Below, piece by piece: positions 1 to 6,660 of a stretch of DNA of 14,615 bases. The translations under genes were made by a program, and so were the position numbers. Within the stretch, counting starts at the first letter, position 1, and the number at the start of each line of letters is the position of its first letter. Origin of the DNA: Planctomycetota bacterium (lineage in GTDB: Bacteria; Planctomycetota; Phycisphaerae; FEN-1346). Location: NCBI GenBank assembly GCA_026386995.1, contig JAPLMO010000015.1:1-14615 (forward strand). The letters are read 5' to 3'. The notes under the pieces were generated by a model that was given only the letters and a program-made list of their open reading frames with translations, had not been told where the DNA came from and ran no database searches.

Positions 1-2
1 AC

Positions 3-1121
3 CTCAATATGGTGCCCGGTGGCACCGTGACCCTCCATGGCACTAACACCTACACCGGTCCGACCACCGTCTTTCCGGGTGCCCTGATTGTGAAAAAGGC
101 CGCGGGGCTTTATAATGGTGACACGGCGAAATGGACGCCAACGAACATTACTGTACACAAGGCGGCGACGCTGCGACTCAGTGTCGGCGGCCCGGGCGAG
201 TTCACCGGCGCGCACGTCGGGACGCTGCTTGCGAACCTCACCACAGGCGTAAGCAGCAACGGCTTGATGGCCGGTTCCGTCCTATATATGGATACCGCCA
301 ATGCCACAGACCCGGTTGTATTGACTGGTAACATTGCAGACTCAAAGGGACCCGGAGGCGGAGCATTTCTCATTAAGAAATGCGGGGCGGGTACTTTGCG
401 GCTCGCCGGCAACAACACCTACACCGGCCAGACGGTCCTGGAAGGCGGCACGCTTAGCGTATCCTCACTCAACAGCGTTGTCAAAGGCAAGGCCAGCAGC
501 AGCCTGGGTGCGCCGACAGACGTGGAGAATGGCGAAATCGTCATTGGCGGCGGCGACGGCGAGTTCACCCTGATTTATACAGGCACGGGCGAAACCTCTG
601 ACCGCGTGATGAATCTTGCCGGAAAGACTTCCACCGTGGCCTTCGATCAGTCGGGCACCGGCCTGCTGAAGCTCACCAGCACCTTCGTGATCTCCGGTTA
701 CGGCGCCAGCAAGACCATCATCCTTACGGGGTCCACCGCCGGCACGGGTGAGATCGCCGGAAATATCCTCAATCCCCATGATCGTGCAGGCAAAGCGACG
801 ACCGCCGTCACCAAGTCGGGAACCGGCACCTGGACGCTCTCCGGCACCAACATCTACACCGGGCCGACCAAGGTCACGGGCGGCGTGCTCGCCTGTTCCA
901 ATGCCTCCTCGTTGGGTGGCGGCATCCTGGACATAAGCACCGGCGCCAAACTCCAGTTGAATTACGTCGGCACGCGCCAGGTCGCTGCATTGACTTTTAA
1001 CGGAGGCAGCGTGCTGCCCAATGGCACCTACGGTTCCACCGCGTCTCCGGCGACGAACAAGGACGACACCCACTTTTCGGGCATCGGTACGGTAACGGTC
1101 GTTACTCCGGGGGTGTCCTGA
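3..1121 (+). CDS. Autotransporter-associated beta-strand repeat (PATR) protein, 3' end
   Basis: The reading frame is open to the left edge (first whole codon at position 3), so the gene begins outside the window; the ATG at 9 is not a convincing start because the repeat motif is already under way there. Counting from that ATG, three PATR-type units are visible near residues 8-29, 127-150 and 271-295, each with the signature L-x-G-x-N-x-YTG-x-T followed by a G-x-L strand. The last part (about 326-366, with NGTYGS and FSGIGTVTV) is the usual terminal module of such proteins in PVC bacteria. The protein ends at residue 370 without a PEP-CTERM, sortase motif or autotransporter barrel. These proteins form extracellular beta-solenoids; substrate or partner is unknown. 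The family call is strong, the biological role is not known. Confidence 0.85.
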   Translation, partial: LNMVPGGTVTLHGTNTYTGPTTVFPGALIVKKAAGLYNGDTAKWTPTNITVHKAATLRLSVGGPGEFTGAHVGTLLANLTTGVSSNGLMAGSVLYMDTANATDPVVLTGNIADSKGPGGGAFLIKKCGAGTLRLAGNNTYTGQTVLEGGTLSVSSLNSVVKGKASSSLGAPTDVENGEIVIGGGDGEFTLIYTGTGETSDRVMNLAGKTSTVAFDQSGTGLLKLTSTFVISGYGASKTIILTGSTAGTGEIAGNILNPHDRAGKATTAVTKSGTGTWTLSGTNIYTGPTKVTGGVLACSNASSLGGGILDISTGAKLQLNYVGTRQVAALTFNGGSVLPNGTYGSTASPATNKDDTHFSGIGTVTVVTPGVS

Positions 1122-1584
1122 TCCACCGAAATTGCGTTAGCCGTTCGTTAGGATGCGTGGAAGGGCAAGACGCAGGTTCCCGTTGAGTTTTACATGTGCG
1201 TCCCGCAAACTCCGTCCAGGGTCTGCAGGGCGAGTGACGGGTTTCAGCGGGCGTTGTCTGCGACAACTTCCTGGCCGACGCGCGTGTCAATGCTTCCGGC
1301 GGCCCACGCCCACGTGTGGATACATGCGAGCCACGCTCCCCTCCGGCGTGGACGGCTCCGTCCGCTGCGTCACGTACCGTTACTACGGCAGCGAAGACCG
1401 TCACCGGCCTGGCGCGTGACGGCTCCACGGTCACCGGCACCTTGCCCCACCACGGCTACAACACAGGCAATATGCCATGGTGTACCCCAACAAACACTAT
1501 ATCGCCATGCAATTCTGGAACTATTTTCTTTTCCGCCCGAGAGATATTCGAGTACAATTCCGTGAACGGTTACGGAGAAAAACC
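1122..1584. other. Long intergenic region with no convincing gene
   Basis: Several short overlapping open frames run through this stretch on both strands, but none has a ribosome site, a recognisable domain or a protein-like composition. The part up to about 1470 is GC-rich and may be decayed coding DNA. From about 1480 to 1570 the sequence becomes visibly more AT-rich, which fits a promoter and leader for the Tat gene that starts at 1585. A TGGAAC at about 1515 resembles an ECF-sigma -35 element but has no clear matching -10. No terminator hairpin with a T-run was found after the PATR gene. Confidence 0.5.
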
Positions 1585-3156
1585 ATGTGCTCGCGTCATC
1601 CTTCCGCTTCGTGTATCGGGTGCGGCCATACCTTCAGCCGGCGTGGGTTTCTCAAGCGGGCCGGAGCCGCGGTGGCTGTGGGCGCGGCGTTAGGCCCCCT
1701 TACCGCCGTGGCCCAGCAGACGCAGGACAAAAAGCCGCGCGTGGCGCTGGTGTTTCTCTCCAACAGCGCGGGCCGCGAGATGTGGCCGTATCCCGGCTAT
1801 GACTGCGCGGCGCACCATCAGGAGGTTCTTGGGCTGCTCGGCAAGGGGTGCCCCCAGGTGGAGTTTGTTCCAGTCGTCGTGCAGAATCCGAACGACATGC
1901 ACAAGGCGGTTGCCCTGAAGGACTCGGTGGACGGATACCTGCTTTACTTCGTTACCCTGTCGGCGGGGTATGGCAACGCCGTTGCGCCTATCGCCCAACT
2001 CGGCAAACCGATGTTACTGGCCAACTATTACCTGGGGGGCACGGTCCAGTTCCTGACCGGCTATAGCAGTCTGAGCCGGCGCGGCGCGGCGGTTGCCGCG
2101 GTGTCCACCACGCGACCCGACGACCTGGTGGCAGTGGCCCGGGAGTTTGCCGACGTCAACAAGACCGGCGTCACGGCGGCCTCCTTCGCCCAGCGGTGCC
2201 AGGAGGTTTACCGCCGGACGTTCGCCCGCACGGGCGAGATGAAGTGCCTGGAAGACAAGGTCTCGCTGAACGGCATCGGCGAGTGCGTCAAGCGGCTCAA
2301 GGGTTCGCGGTTCCTGATTGTCGGCGCCGGCAAAGTTAAATCGGGCGAGGAGCGGGATTTCCTGGGGAGCAAGGGAATCTTCGTGGGCTTTGAGAGCCTG
2401 CGGGCCTTGTACGACAAGGTCGACCGCGACGAAGCCGCCGTCTGGGCCAAGCGCTGGACCGACCGGGCCGAGAAGGTCCTCGAAGCCACGCCCGAGTGGA
2501 TCGCCAAGGCCGGGGCCGTGTACCTGGCGATGCTGGCCCTGATAAAGCAGCACGGCACCGACAGCATCACCATGAACTGCCTGGGCGGATTCGCCGACGG
2601 ACAATTGCCCGCCTATCCCTGCCTGGGATTCATGCAACTCCTCGACGACGGCAGCCAGGGTGTGTGCGAGGCGCAGCCCGACGACTCGGTCAGCACGCTT
2701 ATGGGCCGGATTCTGACGGGGCGGGCCGGCTACGTTTCCGATCCGGACCTCGACACCTCGAAGAACCAGATCGTTTATTCCCACTGCATGGCGCTGACCA
2801 AGGTGTTCGGGCCGCAGGGCGCCTCTAACAAGTTCCGCATTCGCACGCTGCACAACCGCGACCCGCGAGGCTGCTGCGCCCAGTCGTTTCTGCCCGAAGG
2901 CTACATGACCACCACGTTCCGCACCAACGTCGCCCACAAACAGATGGTCATCCACCAGGCGAAGGCCGTGGGCAACCTCGACAGCGACCACGGCTGCCGC
3001 ACGCAACTGCTGGGAGAGGTGCGCGGCGACATCGAGAAACTGTTCCACGAATGGGACCGTTTCGGCTGGCACCGGGTGACCGTGTACGGCGACGTGAAGG
3101 AACCGCTCATGGAGTTCGGCAAGGCCCTCGGCCTGGAGGTTGTCCAGGAAGCCTGA
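1585..3156 (+). CDS. Tat-exported protein with fucose/arabinose isomerase-like fold
   Basis: The ATG at 1585 is chosen over an in-frame ATG at 1477 because GGAG lies 7 bases upstream and because it places a twin-arginine motif near the N-terminus. The product is 523 residues. Residues 18-24 read SRRGFLK, an almost ideal Tat consensus, followed by a hydrophobic Ala/Gly/Val stretch to about residue 44 (AVAQQ), so the protein should be exported folded. A Cys pair (C10, C13) precedes it. The body resembles the L-fucose/L-arabinose isomerase superfamily: an N-terminal Rossmann-like region (51-180), a middle linker, and a C-terminal part with GVCEAQPDD (359-367), YSHCMAL (398-404) and GWHRVTVYGD (494-503), where that superfamily carries its metal-binding Glu, Asp and His residues. 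True isomerases are cytosolic, so an exported relative may have another activity. It stands alone, with 463 bp before it and about 214 bp after it. Fold assignment moderately sure, reaction unknown. Confidence 0.72.
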   Translation: MCSRHPSASCIGCGHTFSRRGFLKRAGAAVAVGAALGPLTAVAQQTQDKKPRVALVFLSNSAGREMWPYPGYDCAAHHQEVLGLLGKGCPQVEFVPVVVQNPNDMHKAVALKDSVDGYLLYFVTLSAGYGNAVAPIAQLGKPMLLANYYLGGTVQFLTGYSSLSRRGAAVAAVSTTRPDDLVAVAREFADVNKTGVTAASFAQRCQEVYRRTFARTGEMKCLEDKVSLNGIGECVKRLKGSRFLIVGAGKVKSGEERDFLGSKGIFVGFESLRALYDKVDRDEAAVWAKRWTDRAEKVLEATPEWIAKAGAVYLAMLALIKQHGTDSITMNCLGGFADGQLPAYPCLGFMQLLDDGSQGVCEAQPDDSVSTLMGRILTGRAGYVSDPDLDTSKNQIVYSHCMALTKVFGPQGASNKFRIRTLHNRDPRGCCAQSFLPEGYMTTTFRTNVAHKQMVIHQAKAVGNLDSDHGCRTQLLGEVRGDIEKLFHEWDRFGWHRVTVYGDVKEPLMEFGKALGLEVVQEA

Positions 3157-3176
3157 TAATAATGTAGCAACGTAGG

Positions 3177-3195
3177 GTACGTGCCCTGCACGCAC
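3177..3195. repeat. REP-like hairpin after the Tat gene
   Basis: GTACGTGC and GCACGCAC form an 8-base stem with one mismatch around a CCT loop, 21 bases after the Tat gene stop. The preceding GTAGGG resembles small dispersed intergenic palindromes seen in many bacteria. No T-run follows, so it is not a classic rho-independent terminator, though it could protect or end the transcript. Confidence 0.4.
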
Positions 3196-3370
3196 GCGTA
3201 AGCAAGCCCACATTTTCCAAATGAGATTACGCTGACGATCGCTTCCAGCAATTCCCGTAAGTTTATCTAACTCCTGAACCCCCGACAAGATTCGGTGCCC
3301 TGGAGCAGACAAGAGACGTAGGTGCTTGTAGAATAAGGCGGACGGAATATCTGGGAGGACCAGTGGCATC

Positions 3371-4510
3371 ATGCCGATCCAAGTCACATGCGCGCGCGGC
3401 ACGGTTCCCACGGCCGTCAAGGTCCAGTGGCTGTGGGACATCCGGTACATCGATGCGCCGGTCCTCAGGTGGCGAGACACGGGCGGCGACCCGGACCTTG
3501 ACGAGACGCTCTACTACTGCAATGATGCCAACATGAACGTCACGGCCCTGGTGGACGCCTCAAGCGGCAACGTGGCCGAGCGGTACATGTACTCCCCCTA
3601 CGGCCAGCCGGAGATCTACGACGACTCATGGACCGCGGTATCCTGGGCCAACTCGAAGAAGAACGAAATCCTCTACTGCGGCTACCGCTGGGACCCGGAG
3701 ACGGGGATGTACCATGTGAGGAACAGGGAGTACCATCCGACGATGGGAAGGTGGGTGGCGCGGGATAGGCACGGCTACATTAATGGAATGAATCTGTACG
3801 AGTACGCCGTGTCTAGTCCCGCCGACGTCTTCGATTCGTTCGGACTCGAATCTAACGTAAAGTGGGTTCCGGAGAAGAAGCCCGAAGATGCTCAGCCCCA
3901 GTGGGAATCGCAAGAGGAACTAGACCAGTTTATTCCCGAAGAGTACAAGGAACTTGGCATAAAGCACATTAGCGGCCGTGCCAACAGCCCGGTCTGGAGT
4001 GATCCTCCAGGCTACGACTTTGAATTCAGCGGACGTTGTTGCTTCTGTTGGTTCAATGGAACATTCGAGGTGAAGATCGACTACGAGTTCTGGCTGCTCA
4101 AGGACCTGCAGAACCCTCAGACAGGCAAAGAGAAAGCACGTAGGAAGAGCGTAGAAGACCACGAGCGAGGTCACCTGGCAGAGGATGCTGCAATTCCGTT
4201 TTGGGATAAGGGTCTGCAACAGAACCTGACGAAAGAGGTGGCGGCTCACGACAAGCGGGAGACTGCATATGAGATCTCCCAATGGACATTTCTTGACTCC
4301 AAGACTCGCGAAGCCAAGAGCAAGGGCATTTCAACAAGACAGCAGTGCAGAATTGGGTGTCGCCAGCACCTCAATGGGGTTGTCGACAATAAGTTGGAGC
4401 CGATGATACAGGAGATAAAGAGGCGCAGTAATGCCCGTGACAAAAAGGATTACCTCGATGATGCTGAGAAGCGGGCCGTAGAGAAGAAGGCAGAGGAGCA
4501 CAACCCGTAG
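3371..4510 (+). CDS. Short RHS tip with C-terminal HExxH metallopeptidase-like toxin domain
   Basis: Starts at the first ATG after an in-frame stop at 3329; GGGAGG lies 12 bases upstream. The 379-residue product begins in the middle of an RHS core (about 20-160): NDANMNVTAL (51-60), YSPYGQPE, CGYRWDPETGMYHVR (103-117), GMNLYEYA (139-146). No YD-repeat body precedes it, so this is a stand-alone tip, not a full RHS protein of over 1000 residues. Two core signatures are altered: RDRHGY (131-136) where RDPxGY is usual, and DSFGL (155-159) where DPxGL is usual. After about 160 the sequence changes to a more AT-rich, unrelated domain with HERGH at 264-268, an HExxH zinc-protease motif. A third zinc ligand may be E289, H293, E297 or E301. 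A Cys cluster (C222, C223, C225) and C326/C330 may make disulfides. No signal peptide was seen. The gene is followed 24 bp later by a lipoprotein gene. RHS origin is certain; metallopeptidase activity is inferred from the motif; toxin role is inferred from architecture. Confidence 0.82.
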   Translation: MPIQVTCARGTVPTAVKVQWLWDIRYIDAPVLRWRDTGGDPDLDETLYYCNDANMNVTALVDASSGNVAERYMYSPYGQPEIYDDSWTAVSWANSKKNEILYCGYRWDPETGMYHVRNREYHPTMGRWVARDRHGYINGMNLYEYAVSSPADVFDSFGLESNVKWVPEKKPEDAQPQWESQEELDQFIPEEYKELGIKHISGRANSPVWSDPPGYDFEFSGRCCFCWFNGTFEVKIDYEFWLLKDLQNPQTGKEKARRKSVEDHERGHLAEDAAIPFWDKGLQQNLTKEVAAHDKRETAYEISQWTFLDSKTREAKSKGISTRQQCRIGCRQHLNGVVDNKLEPMIQEIKRRSNARDKKDYLDDAEKRAVEKKAEEHNP

Positions 4511-4534
4511 ACTTCGGGGCTGGGAGGATTAAGT

Positions 4535-4831
4535 ATGATACGCTACGCCATGCTTTGTGCGATAGTTTCAGTGGGTGGTTGCGGACTGGCTAGAGACACA
4601 AACACTGTTCCGCCGCTCGGGGTTACGTTTTTTGGCTTAGATCTGTCAACGCAGGCCAGTCTGGACATTCGGCGCATAGAGTTGCGCGACTTGCCCGCAA
4701 TGGCAGAGTGTCCTGGGGACGTGGGTACTTCGCCTTCCGCTACGAGACGACGCTACTCATCCAGGGAGCTTCTAGAGTTATTGAAGAAGCACCCAGGCGG
4801 TGCATCACTGCCGCCAGCGCCCTCCGTGTAA
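4535..4831 (+). CDS. Small putative lipoprotein, candidate immunity protein of RHS tip 1 (possibly truncated)
   Basis: A strong GGGAGG sits 7 bases before the ATG, and the gene follows the HExxH tip by 24 bp, so the two are probably co-transcribed. The 98-residue product begins with a short hydrophobic signal ending in V-G-G-C (residues 13-16), an acceptable lipobox that would anchor C16 to a membrane. The rest is polar with no recognised domain. The frame stops at TAA 4829-4831 but stays open in the same frame for a further 84 codons of protein-like sequence (see the next entry). This suggests the intact protein was about 183 residues and has been cut by one nonsense change. A lipoprotein after a polymorphic toxin is a common immunity arrangement when the toxin works outside the cytoplasm; here that role is inference from position. 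No homolog is recognised. Confidence 0.6.
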   Translation: MIRYAMLCAIVSVGGCGLARDTNTVPPLGVTFFGLDLSTQASLDIRRIELRDLPAMAECPGDVGTSPSATRRRYSSRELLELLKKHPGGASLPPAPSV

Positions 4832-5086
4832 TATACTCTGCTTCGAGACCAGAGAGGACGTTTTGCAGTGAGCGCGACGCTTCTTATTGGAGGAAGTTTC
4901 ATTGATGCGCCCGAAGTTGCGCTTCGTGTAGAGGAGGGGGAGTCGGGCGTCTTCCTGTTGCCGGACGATAAGGAGCCGAGGTACGCAGTCTGCTATGTGG
5001 TGACAAGAATGGCGACCCCCTCCGGCAAGACGTGCCAGGAGACCTCGGAGCAAGGTGCATCGGGGTCCGCAGATTCGCGGCGATAG
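4832..5086 (+). pseudogene. In-frame continuation of the lipoprotein after a stop codon, or a separate small ORF
   Basis: Immediately after TAA 4829-4831 the same frame is open to TAG 5084-5086. It encodes a plausible beta-rich stretch including LLRDQRGRFAVSATLLIGG, VALRVEEGESGVFLLPDD and RYAVCYVVTR, before a lower-complexity tail. The simplest reading is the second half of the upstream lipoprotein, separated by a single stop. An alternative is a distinct gene starting at GTG 4868 (72 codons) with AGAGGA 9 bases upstream. Neither half is recognised. Continuity of frame and protein-like composition favour the broken-gene reading. Confidence 0.45.
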
Positions 5087-5099
5087 GACACTGGGGGTC

Positions 5100-5153
5100 A
5101 CCCCTATTTTCCCCGGCGGCCTGGGTGAGCCCAGGCTACGACGCGGCGGGCAA
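5100..5153 (+). repeat. 54-bp direct repeat, copy 1
   Basis: Matches 6551-6604 at 48 of 54 positions by direct comparison, without gaps; the core TCCCCGGCGGCCTGGGTGAG is identical in both. It begins just after a small palindrome (GGGGT-C-ACCCC, 5094-5104) that follows GGACACTG and resembles the short conserved ends found near REP-associated transposases in PVC genomes (that resemblance is from memory). Its right part runs into an RHS repeat remnant (GYDAAGNTT), so the repeat may itself be debris of RHS coding DNA. Together with copy 2 it brackets the second tip cassette. Confidence 0.8.
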
Positions 5154-5193
5154 CACGACGAGTGGCTCGAAGCCGGGGTCGAAGACGATTAAC
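5134..5193 (+). pseudogene. RHS YD-repeat remnant
   Basis: The frame starting at 5134 reads GYDAAGNTTSGSKPGSKTIN, which contains the YDxxGN signature of RHS repeats. It is cut off on both sides: upstream it joins unrelated sequence and downstream it loses similarity before the start of the next gene. It shows that the second tip was once attached to, or arrived with, a piece of RHS repeat coding DNA. About 90 further bases to the next start codon hold nothing recognisable apart from a ribosome site. Confidence 0.55.
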
Positions 5194-5282
5194 CTGCAAG
5201 GCAGCGCGCTACAGGTTAAATGGCGCCGCCTTCAGGACATAATGGCGTTCAAGGACTCGGTTGCGACGAAAGGACAGACCCC

Positions 5283-6041
5283 ATGAGAAGGCCCGCTATT
5301 CTTGCCGCGATTCTGGTCAGCCTGGCCGTGCTGACCGCCGCATCCCCCGCCAGCGCGATGTACCATCCGACGATGGGGAGGTGGGTGCAGCGCGACCCGA
5401 TTGGGTATGCGGATGGCATGAACCTACAGGAGTATGTTGGGGGCAGGCCCGTTCGTGCGGTTGATCCTACTGGATTTGGCCAAACGGTCGCGATCGGAGC
5501 CATAAAGGGTAAAGAGCCGAATGACCCGGTTGACAAAGCCATAAAGGAGAGCGCGGATCTTAAGCCATCGCACAGTGCGCAGGAGTTCTACGAGATCGTT
5601 AGCAAGGCCTATAATACTTGCATGGCCAACTCGAAGCAGCTAACCCCGGAGGCAAAGCACTGCGAATGCTGTATTGAGAAGCTCGTTCGCGATGGACACG
5701 GCCTTGCGGGGCTTGGCGGGGGGCAAGGCTTTGATAAGTTGACACCAACACGGCGTGAGCGGCTCAAAGAAATGTTGTGCAAGGGGGCCACGTTCTCCGA
5801 TATGGGTTGTAACCCCTACAATTACTCTGCTAAGGGTTATGGTTACCACCTGGATGAGGCAATGCTGCTATCACAAAAAGGTGGTGTATATGAAGGCTAT
5901 ATTGGCTACACTAGAGGGCTGTATCCTAACGCAGTTCCTGATGATCCTGTCCAGAACCCGAATGGCCCTACAAGAATGGAGGTTAAGCAGGGTGCAACAA
6001 GAGCAGAGGTGAGCCAGGGTATGACTGATGTGGTTCCGTAA
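5283..6041 (+). CDS. Sec-exported minimal RHS tip with unrecognised cysteine-rich C-terminal domain
   Basis: The ATG at 5283 has AAGGA about 8 bases upstream and opens directly into a Sec signal peptide (residues 1-25, Arg pair, then a Leu/Ala/Val core, ending SPASA). The next residues are RHS core: MYHPTMGRWVQRDPIGYADG (26-45), then GMNLQEYVGGRP and VDPTGFG (60-66). Only the last ~40 residues of the core remain, joined to a signal peptide, an unusual architecture for an RHS protein, which normally exceeds 1000 residues. From about 67 to 252 the domain is unrecognised, with six cysteines (113, 127, 129, 130, 166, 176), a CECC cluster and a Gly-rich turn (GLAGLGGGQGF). By analogy with RHS C-termini it is a candidate toxin or effector, exported by its own signal. 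A lipoprotein gene follows 37 bp after the stop. RHS origin sure; domain function unknown. Confidence 0.78.
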   Translation: MRRPAILAAILVSLAVLTAASPASAMYHPTMGRWVQRDPIGYADGMNLQEYVGGRPVRAVDPTGFGQTVAIGAIKGKEPNDPVDKAIKESADLKPSHSAQEFYEIVSKAYNTCMANSKQLTPEAKHCECCIEKLVRDGHGLAGLGGGQGFDKLTPTRRERLKEMLCKGATFSDMGCNPYNYSAKGYGYHLDEAMLLSQKGGVYEGYIGYTRGLYPNAVPDDPVQNPNGPTRMEVKQGATRAEVSQGMTDVVP

Positions 6042-6078
6042 GCGCCCCCGCCGGGCGTTCAATGGTAAGGAGCATTCT

Positions 6079-6507
6079 ATGGCAGATTGGCGCGGCACCA
6101 TTCTGTTGGCTGTGAGTGCATGGGCGGCCCTTGCCGGATGCTCTCACGAGCCAGACAAGGCATTGAGTTGGACGGTTCGGTTGACCCTCGACGCTGGGGT
6201 CATAGAAGTTGACGATTACGGTACCCTATTGACTGGCGACGGAAAACGCATGGTGCGGTCAGGAAGCGCGCCGGTGGAAGCGGAATACAGGGATATTATC
6301 CAAGGGGATGTGGACAAGGTAGCCCATGAGGTGAAGCCTGGTGTGTACTATTCAGAGCACGACCGAGCCGTGGAGTGCCGGGTTGACGTTATACGTGACG
6401 GGAGTACCTTTACGTACGAGGTCACGAGTAGCAGATCAGCCGGGCCTGATGCGCCGAAACCACTTGTCCATCTGGTTAATGTGGTCGTAGGCTTGACGAA
6501 GTATTAG
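6079..6507 (+). CDS. Small lipoprotein, candidate immunity protein of RHS tip 2
   Basis: The start is ATG 6079, not the in-frame ATG 6028 that would overlap the tip gene, because AGGAG lies 6 bases upstream and the signal sequence then begins at residue 1. The 142-residue product has a hydrophobic segment ending in a perfect lipobox, LAGC (18-21), so C21 should be acylated and membrane anchored. The mature part is soluble and beta-rich (for example LTLDAGVIEVDDYG, DGSTFTYEVTSS) with no family recognised. A 5-bp stem (CGCCC/GGGCG, 6043-6057) lies between the tip stop codon and this ribosome site and could tune expression. It is the second lipoprotein in this island placed directly after an RHS tip, which supports, but does not prove, an immunity role against an extracytoplasmic toxin. 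Confidence 0.7.
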   Translation: MADWRGTILLAVSAWAALAGCSHEPDKALSWTVRLTLDAGVIEVDDYGTLLTGDGKRMVRSGSAPVEAEYRDIIQGDVDKVAHEVKPGVYYSEHDRAVECRVDVIRDGSTFTYEVTSSRSAGPDAPKPLVHLVNVVVGLTKY

Positions 6508-6550
6508 CACGCTGGGTGTAGTGGTTTAGCCAACCGAGGAGGGGGACGCT

Positions 6551-6604
6551 ACCTCTACTTTCCCCGGCGGCCTGGGTGAGCCCCGGCTACGGCGTTGCGG
6601 GCAA
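6551..6604 (+). repeat. 54-bp direct repeat, copy 2
   Basis: Copy of 5100-5153 (48 of 54 identical). Translated in its own frame it still reads WVSPGYGVAGKS, a decayed version of the GYDAAGN reading of copy 1, which supports common descent from RHS coding DNA. It lies just upstream of the truncated GH32-like tail and so marks the right edge of the RHS island. Confidence 0.8.
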
Positions 6605-6660
6605 GTCGCCGAACTGGCCGGCGGCTGGCTGAATCCCGGCATGGGCGCGGGCGGCGATCT

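Larger units (their letters stand above)
5100..6550 (+). mobile_element. Putative RHS-tip/lipoprotein cassette bounded by direct repeats
   Basis: The 1451-bp unit from the first base of repeat copy 1 to the base before copy 2 holds a complete module: RHS remnant, signal-peptide tip gene and lipoprotein gene. Direct repeats at both ends would allow gain or loss of the module by homologous recombination. No integrase or transposase gene is present in the window, so if it moves it does so by host recombination or in trans. Confidence 0.4.

Noticed and set aside
1514..1560. ECF-sigma type promoter (GGAAC) before the Tat gene
   Set aside because: Only the -35-like half is visible; no convincing -10 partner at the proper spacing, so it is not listed as a promoter.
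1477..1584. 36-codon N-terminal extension of the Tat protein
   Set aside because: There is no ribosome site at ATG 1477, the extension would bury the Tat signal, and ATG 1585 has a well-spaced GGAG.
1153..1693. Overlapping short + strand frames between the PATR gene and the Tat gene, considered as RHS or Ig-domain remnants
   Set aside because: Fragments such as YRYYG and VTGLARDGSTVTG look suggestive but are too short, in different frames, and lack the defining YDxxGN or sandwich patterns.
2014..3480. Long minus-strand open frame of 488 codons opposite the Tat protein gene
   Set aside because: It is the shadow of a GC-rich + strand gene that has a ribosome site, Tat signal and family features. 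The minus-strand translation has no recognisable domain or signal.
4708..4905. 65-codon ORF overlapping the first lipoprotein in another frame
   Set aside because: It has no ribosome site, and the lipoprotein frame has better start context and composition; a frameshift reading was considered but is less simple than a single stop.
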